Part shown: piece after piece, positions 56,701 to 64,000 of the stretch
Numbering within the stretch: position 1 is the stretch's first letter
Layout: each line of letters starts with the position of its first letter
Assembly (NCBI GenBank): GCA_001179505.1
Contig: CDMY01000061.1
Span: 32,983-96,982, forward strand
Direction of reading: 5' to 3'
Origin: Vitrella brassicaformis
Taxonomy: Eukaryota; Sar; Vitrellaceae
Length of the DNA stretch: 64,000 nt
The notes under the pieces: model-generated
What the model saw: only the letters and a program-made list of their open reading frames with translations
What the model was told of the DNA's origin: nothing
The model's database searches: none
Translations under genes and position numbers: made by a program

Positions 56701-58810
56701 CTGGTGGCCGCAAGAGGGAGAGGGATGATGGGCCGGGGGAAAGGCGTGAGGGGGAGAGGGAGGCGTCGAGTAGTGCTGGAGGTGGTGGTGGTGGTGGTGG
56801 TGGTCGGGCGGATGAGCCCTGGAGCACTTCAGAGGCCCTCAGAGAGGAGGCCAGGAGAAAGTAAGATAGATAAAGGCATGCATACCAATCAAGGATACAC
56901 ATTGACAGACATTGAGACTACGCCCATCGGGATGGATGTGTGCGTGCAGGTGTGAGTCGTCCTTCTTGCCTGCTCCGTATGGTGTGCACGTCAAGTGGGA
57001 CCTCACGCCATACCCACAGCCATGGAAGGCCACGCAAGTGGCCAAACAACGCGGCAAATGCCCGGGGTGAGCAAACAAGCGGCACCAAAACCAGCCGATA
57101 TAGCATAGCAGCCCTTTGTGCCTCTGTGTGTGGTGGTGTTTGTTTAGTTGTGGGTGCGTGCTGTCTAAGTCGCTGCTGGCTCCGCCCCGGTACTGTCATT
57201 ACACGGGCTACTACTACTGCAGCGAGTGCCACCGCAACGACGTCCGACTCATCCCCGCACTCGTCGTCAACGAGTGGGATTTCATGCCCAGAAAGGTAGG
57301 TACCACACCGACGACAGCACAGATGCGTCACGGGGTCGTGTTCTGCTGTGGGTGCTGTTTGTGCTGTGTACAGGTGTGTCGTTGCGTGGCGTCTTTCCTC
57401 GACACGGTTCAGTCGCAGCCCTTGATTGCCATCAGCGACATACACCCTAGCGTCAAGGTCGGTCGGTCGGTCGGGCGAAGAGGAGAAAGTGGGGGAGAGA
57501 GGGTCCTTCACACCGTATTGCTGTGTGAGTGTGTAGGTGCATCAGCGGTGCATATCTGAGGTGCATTTCCTGAGGCGGCAGCTGCAGGGCATCCGATCTA
57601 TCGTCCAGACCTGCTCACAGAAAGCCGCTTTCGACAAAGAGCTCCACGTGAGTCACGTGGCACGATCGACACGCCCACCACGACACACATGACATGCACT
57701 GACCGACTCTCCTGCCCTGACACGCTTGCCTTGCTTCTGTGTCGGTCGCTTCAACAGCGTCTGGAGCCGCACATCCGCAGCACGGCCCACCTCTACTCCA
57801 TCAAAAACCTCGTGTCGATAGCCACTGGTGAGTCATCCACCCACACACATACCTTGACTCGGCACACGCGGAAATGGATGACTCTCTCTGCCTGTATCCC
57901 TGATCCATCCACCCATCCATCCATCCCTCCCTCGTCCCACAGATGCGGCTGGCGGCCCTCAGCCCCCCATGCTGTCACTTGGTGTGAGTCCAAAGGGCTC
58001 GTTCCCCATGGGGGGTGCGATGATGACGCGCCATGGCGGTTTGCGTGAGAAGCTGCTGCAGATCAACCGCAGATGGATACGGCACATACTCACGGTTAGA
58101 GAGCCACCCAAGTTGGGTGTCTGGCGTGTGTCTTCCTTCTCCATTTGTCTGCATGACATGTCTATGTGTCTGTGTGTGTGTGCAGTGTTCGTTGTGTGTG
58201 ACGCACGGCCACCTCTGCTCGATCTGTGCTCATCGGCAGCCCCTGTTCGCGTACGATGTGGCCGTCTACCACGAATGTGAAACCTGCAAGGTAACGTGGA
58301 GCATGCCATGCCATGAATCCATGCCATGCACCCACTTACCACTGACCCCTGACATGACAAGATGTCTGTCTGTCTGTCTGTCTGTCGGCGATCCCTCTGC
58401 AGTGTGTGTTCCACCGGGCTTGTTTCCGGAGGTCAGCCGGCTGCCCCACGTGTTTCCGACGGCCCCCACCACACACCACCGCCAGGCACACACACACACC
58501 CGCATCCGCATCCGCATCGCCATCAGCAGCGGCGGCCAAAGCACCACCCCACGCACTCATGGTGACTGCCTCCCTCTCCTCACCCTCCTCTCGCACCAGC
58601 AGCAGCAAGAGCGGCTGCAGCCCCTCACACCCATCGCCATCCCTGGCCCGCAAGCTGCCCGAGCGATTCGACATTTACACCCCCGACAAGGATGACATTA
58701 TTGCCGACGGGCATGGGGATGTGGCCACACCGCAGAGCACCACTGTGAGTGGAGCGGCAGACAGCGAGAAGAGCCAGGGAAGCTCAGGAGGGGACGGGTC
58801 GACGGAATGA
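53778..58810 (+). CDS. RUN + Rubicon-homology zinc domain protein (PLEKHM1/Rubicon-like)
   Basis: Relatives regulate autophagosome and late-endosome traffic through Rab7. The N-terminal part matches a RUN domain: LFRQIRSCLLLGFRRYQDVI, AFINELFHDEGRMQHFYESW, LFLSFTSALMALETLNF. Then comes a long acidic, Ser/Pro-rich exon (55110-56860, about 590 codons). The C-terminal Rubicon-homology domain carries the zinc pattern: CPGCGCVLSKSLLAPPRYCH, YTGYYYCSECH, VNEWDFMPRKV, RQLQGIRSIVQTCS, HLYSIKNLVSIATD, CSLCVTHGHLCSICAHRQPL and CETCKCVFHRACF then CPTCFR. Ends with a Ser-rich tail at 58810. About 13 exons. The start at 53778 (MRPWSTPHSTPPCVDPLEHE) is the first Met of the open exon; an upstream exon cannot be excluded. 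No FYVE or PH domain is seen. Confidence 0.83.
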
Positions 58811-59623
58811 TAGATAGGAGGGCAGTGCTAGCTGAGCTGCCGGACGGCCTGTGAAACCAGGGTATTCTCGCTCGCTTCGTTTGCTGTAGTGTCTGTCTGC
58901 GTGTGGGGCTCAGCTGCCTTTTTTCGCTGTCGTGTGTAAGGTAAGGTCTGTACGTCCCGCCCGTCCCTATCGAGCCAGTCGTTTTCGCGTTTTGTATGTT
59001 CGTTCGTCGTGCCCGGCAATTTTCGCTCAGTCGTGTCGGCCCCTCGTCCCTCCCGTGTGTGTCGGTGTGTGTGTCGCATGTGCGTGTGGTGCATAAGGTA
59101 GGTGCTCTCGCGTATAAGGACCCCGTCCGTATGCATTGCAAGACAGACATACATACATACATGTCCTTACGTATCGATGGACGACGGATGAATGGATAAA
59201 CAGGCCTGCCTGATGGATTATACATACAAAACGTCCCGTCCCTTCCCATGTCCCGTTCCCCCCGGTCAATCAGATCACAACACCAATACCGTCTTGACAG
59301 TGTCATAGTATAGCACATCCCATGCGCATCGCATATATCGATCACATCCTCAGCCAATTGATGTACACATCTACGTATGTATGTGTGGGGACGTACGTGT
59401 GCATCAGCCAGCAATAGGCAGGCAGGCAAGCGCCGCCCTTTGGCGTGCTGCGTACATTCAATCATGCAGGCAGGCAGGCAGCCACTTATCCTATGAATCC
59501 AGATGAATACTGAAGACACGCAGGGGAGGGAGAGGGCCGATCACTCACAAGACTACAAAACCTCTGTGTGTACATAAAAGCGCAAGCATCTCGTCGGCGC
59601 ACACAAACGTCCCGCTCCCCGGT
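58811..59623. other. Intergenic, convergent 3' ends
   Basis: About 800 bp. It contains CATACATACATAC near 59148-59162, GGCAGGCAGGCA runs near 59415 and 59470, and stretches around 59290-59380 that are less GC-rich. No splice-supported exon or RNA gene is visible. Confidence 0.55.
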
Positions 59624-60521
59624 TCACGGGGTAGGTGGTGCCAGCACGGGCAGCGTGTCACTGATGCCGACGTCAACGCCCTCGATGTCGATAGCCGGGC
59701 TGGGGACGCACTCGCCCGTGTGCTCGAACACCACCAGCTGGTACTCACACGGCCCCTCGACGCAGAAGGCCACGATGTCAAGGCCGTAGCTGCCATCGAT
59801 CTGAGAGGTGTCAACGATGACCACGTCCTCGAACGTGTCCACCTCACCGTCTGATTCATTTTCTGACAGGACCTCCGTTCTGAGGCAACACAGCACGTAC
59901 GAGCAGAGGGAATGGTATGCATAATCGGTTGGTTCTGCTGGTCCGCGCATACATACCCGGTGAAGTAGTCCGTCACACTCAGGTCGCTGTTGCCAACGCC
60001 CGTTGAATCAAGGGCCACAACAAAGAAGTCCGCCACGTCAGCGCTATCGAAATAACTGCCCCACCGCCCATCACGCAGCAGACACACACATCCACAGGTA
60101 CAGGTTGAGATTCGAGTCAACCAACTCTCTCTGCCACACGTACGTACAAGCTAAAGATCTCGCCAAAGCCCTCGTCCACCTGTCTGTCGCCGCTGATGGT
60201 TCGTCTCCCGCCGGGACAGGGGACCTGCTCCGGCAGCGTGTCGTTCCCCTGGCGAGACGGCGTGCCGTCCACATTGTCCTTCAGGTTTACTCTGTTTTTC
60301 TGGCTGTGCAGCAGGCCTTCGAGGTCATTCAGCACTTTGCGCAGGTCGCGCAAGAGCTTCAGTTGGGTCGTCTCGCCGAACGCCCTTGTGCCCTTCATCG
60401 TCAAAACGAATCTCGGCTTGCCTTCCTCGGCAGCATCGCCGGCCATGATCTGAGCCACCGGTGCGGCAGTCGCCGCAAGCATCAGCAGGATGCTTCCTGT
60501 GTGCATGATCAGTGCGGGCAA
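59624..60521 (-). CDS. Secreted protein of unknown function
   Basis: Three exons. MPALIMHTGSILLMLAATAA then PVAQIMAG is a signal peptide; a second Met at residue 6 could be the true start. Exon 1 continues FVLTMKGTRAFGETTQLKLL, RDLRKVLNDLEGLLHSQKNR and GEIFS; exon 2 YFDSADVADFFVVALDSTGV with DYFTG; exon 3 DVVIVDTSQIDGSYGLDIVA, YQLVVFEHTGECVPSP, then a stop at 59624. The beta-rich, acidic second half has a few Cys and fits an extracellular or surface protein. No family is recognised. It shares a 133-bp gap with the FAS1 gene, also secreted, so the two may be co-expressed. Confidence 0.62.
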
Positions 60522-60654
60522 AAAGTCGAGATGCTGTAAATTGAGTCGTAACGGTCAACGGATCCCGTACGGTGTGGTATCCCCCATCGAAGGGAGGCAG
60601 GAGGCTGTTTAATTAGAAGGGACATCTGACGAGGCGAGGGGAGGGTACCACATC
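60522..60654. promoter_or_regulatory. 133-bp bidirectional promoter of two secreted-protein genes
   Basis: Lies between opposite start codons. It lacks GCGAGCT. A TTTAATTAGAA stretch at 60608-60618 is the most AT-rich part. Function is inferred from position. Confidence 0.4.
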
Positions 60655-63600
60655 ATGCGGGCCTATCTCTCGCTGATTTTGATCCTGGGGGTGTGCTTCT
60701 CGCAGCATGCACACTCCCAGGCCGCCACAGATGCAGCCAGCGCTGCCCCATCGGCAGCCAGCGCTCGGATGGCGCTGAAACCGCCTTCCAAGGCGAAAGC
60801 GCCAGCAGCGGCCAAGCCACCGGCAGGCGTCGTTGCGTCATCTAACAGCACGACGGTGTCAGGGGAGGAGCCGCCACGGGGGGTCGTCGTCCCGCCAGGG
60901 AGCAACGATGAGGACCTGCCACCGCCGCCAGAGAAAGAGGTGGGAGGGCAGGCAGGGAGGGAGGGAACAATCGTGAAGACAAACGTTCGATGACGTCTGT
61001 GGCTCTGTGGTTGGATGTGATGTGCAGATGGCGCCCCCGATGACATTGCTGGAGATCATCCAGAAGGAGGATGTAAGACTTTGAGGACATAACTTCTGCC
61101 TGCCGATCTTGTCTTCCATTGTGCTCTTTGTTGGTCTGTCGGGTGGGTTGGTCAGGCGTTCAGCCAATTCGAGAAGGCCATCAACGCCTCTGGAGCGCTC
61201 AAGGACCTGAAGGTCGATGGAAACATCACCATCTTCGCGCCCGAAAACAGGGCGTTCGAGAAGATGGGACCCATGTTCAAGAAACTCCTCAAGGAGGAGA
61301 ACCTGGGACTGCTCAAAGACGTACGGACACGTGAACACACACACAAACATAACAGAGAGAAATGGAGTGATCCACTCTTGCTCGGTGCTGGCTGCGCTGC
61401 GCTTTGGTTCAGATTGTGTTGTACCACGTGGTGCCCGCCAAGGCGAGTTCCAAAGCGATCGTCAAGGCGCTGCAGGGGTTCGCGGCCATCGGTGTTGACA
61501 CACTCGAGGGGCAGAAGTTCAACATCACGGCCCAGCGTGGCATGCTCAACCTCAACAGCGACGCCATCGTCACGGCAATCGACCTCCACGGCACCAACGG
61601 CTACATGCACGTCATCGACAGAGTCCTCACACCACCAAACATGGCGGTACGTACCGTACGCACACAGCCTACAAGAGACTCACGTGCCGATCAGCCCATT
61701 GTCTCGCCTTCTTCATATCGGTAGGCCCCTGTTGGCCGTCGGGCATTGGAGGCGGCTCCGGCTCCCCGTCGTGGCCTTGAGACGTACGACGGCACACTCA
61801 TTGAATTCATCAAGGCCAACGTAAGACTATCGGTCGGCACCACATGCCTGCCGACGTCCAGCAGTCCAGCACAGTACGTACCTGTGCTGTGTGTGCATCT
61901 CCTCCGATGCATGCAATGCAATGCAATGCAATGCAGGACGACATGAGCACGTTGGCTGACTTGCTCGACAAATCGGGGCTGATGGACGCTTTGGAGGGCT
62001 ATCCACAGGCCCTGACCATGTTCGCTCCCGAGAACTCCGCTTTCGAAGCCGTCCAGGCCGAGTCTGACAAGATCCTGTCGCTTCTGGGCACCCCAGCCGG
62101 TGTTCCCATCCTGCGCAGCATACTGCAATACCACATAGCCGGTGGCAATGCGACGACTAGCGCCATTCGTGAGCTGATGGCCAACACCACCGACAGCAAT
62201 CACCTCGAGATCCCGTCCGCCATCCAGATGGCCATCAGCATCGACTTGGCTGACGCGGCCGACGAGCTGCACATCAACAACGACACGAACGTGACCACTG
62301 CGGACGTCATAGTGTCCAACGGCGTGGTGCACCAGATCGACGGACTGCTGCTGCCGCCGGGGCTGGAGATCAAGATCCTCGAGTCGGCTATCCAGGAGGC
62401 CAACATCAGAATGGAGGAGCTCAAGAAACAGCGTGCGGCCGGAAACATCACTCTGGAAGCGAGGGAGAAGGTGGGCCGCTGGGTGGATGGGTGGGTGGGA
62501 TGAGCACACTATCATGCATCGCATCGACGGTGGGTATATTTGGTACTGCTTGCATTGCAGCCTCCCCCGCGACGGCTGCAAGAACCTCAGACGCTCACGG
62601 ACATCATTGCTTTGAGGGTAAGCAGCAGCAAAGCTGGACACATGGTCAAGTCAAGTGAGCGGCTGAGTCTTTCTTTCTCTCGTTCCGTATGTATCAGGAG
62701 GACCTGACGACACTGGACAGCATGCTGGCGCTGGTGAACCTGACGCTGCCGCTTAGCACCCCCGGCCCCTTCACTGTCTTCGCCCCAACAAACGACGCCT
62801 TCGCCAAACTGGACGCAAACCTGCTGGAGCTGCTGCAGTCGCCTGAGGGTCAGCCACTGCTCAACACCATCCTCCAGTACCACGTGCTGGCCGGCAACGC
62901 CACCCAGGAGGTCATTGGGATGATCCTCAAGAATGTCTCCAACATTGCCGTGGCGACGGCCGTGCAGATCCCCGTCTTCATCGAGTTCGACAACAGCACC
63001 ACTGCCGAAGGGGACAAGACGCTGCTGATCAACCAGGCAGCGCACGTCACTGACCCCGACCAAATCGCCCCCAACGGCATCGTCCATGTCATCGATGAGA
63101 TGCTCGTGCCACCCGGCATGAAGGTGAGTGACCGATCCACCCTGCAAGATGAATGGATGCGCCAACATTCCTAACCTTCTTCCCTGTTTGGTTGGGATAT
63201 GACACGTACGTCCTTTCGTCAGGCTCAAGACATGGTGGCTCTTATCAAGAAGGCCCAGGAGGCTATCGCAGCAGCCACCCAGAACGCCACACAGCAAGCT
63301 GCTCCGCCGGCAGCTCCACCGGCTACTCCGCCGGCTGCTGCGTCAGCCGTTGCGCCAGCCGCTGCACCAGGTGCTGCGCCAGCGACTGCACCGACTGCTG
63401 CGGCAGTACCGCAGCAGGGCGCTGCCTCCGTCGTTGCGCCAGCTGCTACGACAGCCGTGCAGGGACAGCCAGCGGCATCGGCTAACCTCGGTGTAAGCAG
63501 AGATGGGTGTAGCGGAAAGCGATAACGCTCACATCTTCCTTCCTCCTGTTCGGCTTGGCTTGTCTTGGCTTGGTGTTCATGTGTCTGCAGGCCTCCACAC

Positions 63601-64000
63601 GTGTGCTGCAGGCCTCAGAGTCGGCAGAAGAACATGATGTCGAGTTGGAGGGCACTGTGGCTGGGATCATTGCGGAAGACGTAAGCGCCCTTGCCCCGGC
63701 CCCCTCAATACACACACAGACACGCACATGACGATGATTTGCTCATCCGTGGCTCGTGTCGTGATGTTGTTCTAGGAGGAGCTGGCAACTCTCCAGACCG
63801 CGCTTGAGAAGACGGGTCTGTTGGAGTCGCTCGCAGGCGAAGGCCCCTACACCATCCTGGCACCAACCGACGCCGCCTTTAAGACTCTTGGACCACTCGT
63901 GGACTTGCTGCTGACACCGGTTGGCCTTCCGCTGCTGTCGACCATCCTCAAGTACCACATCATTCCGGCCAACGCGACGTCTGACGTGCTGGTGGACGCT
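60655..64000 (+). CDS. Secreted multi-domain fasciclin (FAS1) protein, cut by the window edge
   Basis: FAS1 domains mediate cell adhesion and cell-wall or matrix binding. MRAYLSLILILGVCFSQHAHS is a signal peptide, followed by an Ala/Pro/Lys linker. FAS1 domain 1: FSQFEKAINASGALKDLKVD, ITIFAPENRAFEKM, IVLYHVVPAKASS, GYMHVIDRVLTPP. Domain 2: STLADLLDKSGLMDALEGYP, LTMFAPENSAFEAV, ILQYHIAGGNATT, VVHQIDGLLLPPG. Domain 3: TTLDSMLALVNLTLPLSTPG, FTVFAPTNDAFAKL, ILQYHVLAGNATQ, IVHVIDEMLVPPG. An Ala/Pro/Thr-rich linker (about 63280-63490) precedes domain 4: LATLQTALEKTGLLESLAGE, YTILAPTDAAFKTL, ILKYHIIPANATS, truncated at 64000. Each YH block is preserved. About 11 exons so far. Several NAT/NVS sites suggest N-glycosylation. 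A membrane or GPI anchor would lie beyond the window. Confidence 0.9.

Noticed and set aside
1-64000. tRNA, rRNA, snRNA genes and transposons
   Set aside because: I looked for tRNA-like cloverleaf parts, long terminal or inverted repeats and reverse transcriptase or transposase motifs and saw none; a tRNAscan and Rfam run would be decisive.

Overview
The window is GC-rich nuclear DNA from a protist with a photosynthetic, complex-plastid lineage and a motile flagellum. I infer a chromerid alga, most likely Vitrella brassicaformis or a close relative. The reasons are: a three-helix LHC-family protein with a signal peptide followed by a transit-like sequence; a UbiA/MenA-type prenyltransferase with the same kind of leader; axonemal genes (RIB72/EFHC, a docking-domain guanidino kinase); an EF-hand expansion; and very many short introns with ordinary GT-AG borders, which argues against a dinoflagellate. 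The species name is inference, not something the sequence proves. Introns are mostly 50-130 nt and carry (TG)n or (CTGT)n runs just before the acceptor AG on the sense strand. Most genes are broken into many short exons, so coordinates are given as the span from start to stop codon, and splice sites are stated where I could work them out.

Layout. 1-341: 3' end of an unknown + gene. 829-3814 (-): PTC7-like PP2C phosphatase, head to head with 3960-5552 (+), a plastid-type UbiA/MenA prenyltransferase. 6027-6735 and 6814-7661 (+): two unknown genes. 7994-9632 (+): GT14-like glycosyltransferase. 10063-11501 (-): oligoribonuclease. 11884-13094 and 13416-14234 (+): two unknown genes, the second flanked by a 41-bp direct repeat. 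14497-19384 (-): UTP4/cirhin WD40 protein, sharing a 116-bp promoter with 19501-19949 (+), pterin carbinolamine dehydratase. 20440-30294 (-): a giant EF-hand protein.

30849-33854 (+): RIB72/EFHC DM10 protein. 34161-35713 (-): unknown, head to head with 35809-39035 (+), a Tubby protein whose last exon falls into a 300-N gap. 39637-43477 (-): PP2A scaffold A subunit. 43689-47373 (+): coiled-coil/disordered protein. 47901-51937 (-): a C2 + Dpy-30/RIIa + double guanidino-kinase fusion. 52311-53348 (+): LHC-family protein. 53778-58810 (+): RUN + Rubicon-homology protein. 59624-60521 (-): unknown secreted protein, head to head with 60655-64000 (+), a multi-FAS1 secreted protein cut by the window edge.

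Themes: several genes have cilium/flagellum links (EF-hand giant, RIB72, Tubby, docking-domain kinase) and lie within about 32 kb. Many genes are arranged head to head with 95-560 bp between start codons, and a GCGAGCT/AGCTCGC motif recurs in these gaps. The strongest novelty candidate is the guanidino-kinase fusion: its two kinase repeats have lost different catalytic residues and yet share a 230-bp block that is 97% identical, which suggests gene conversion.
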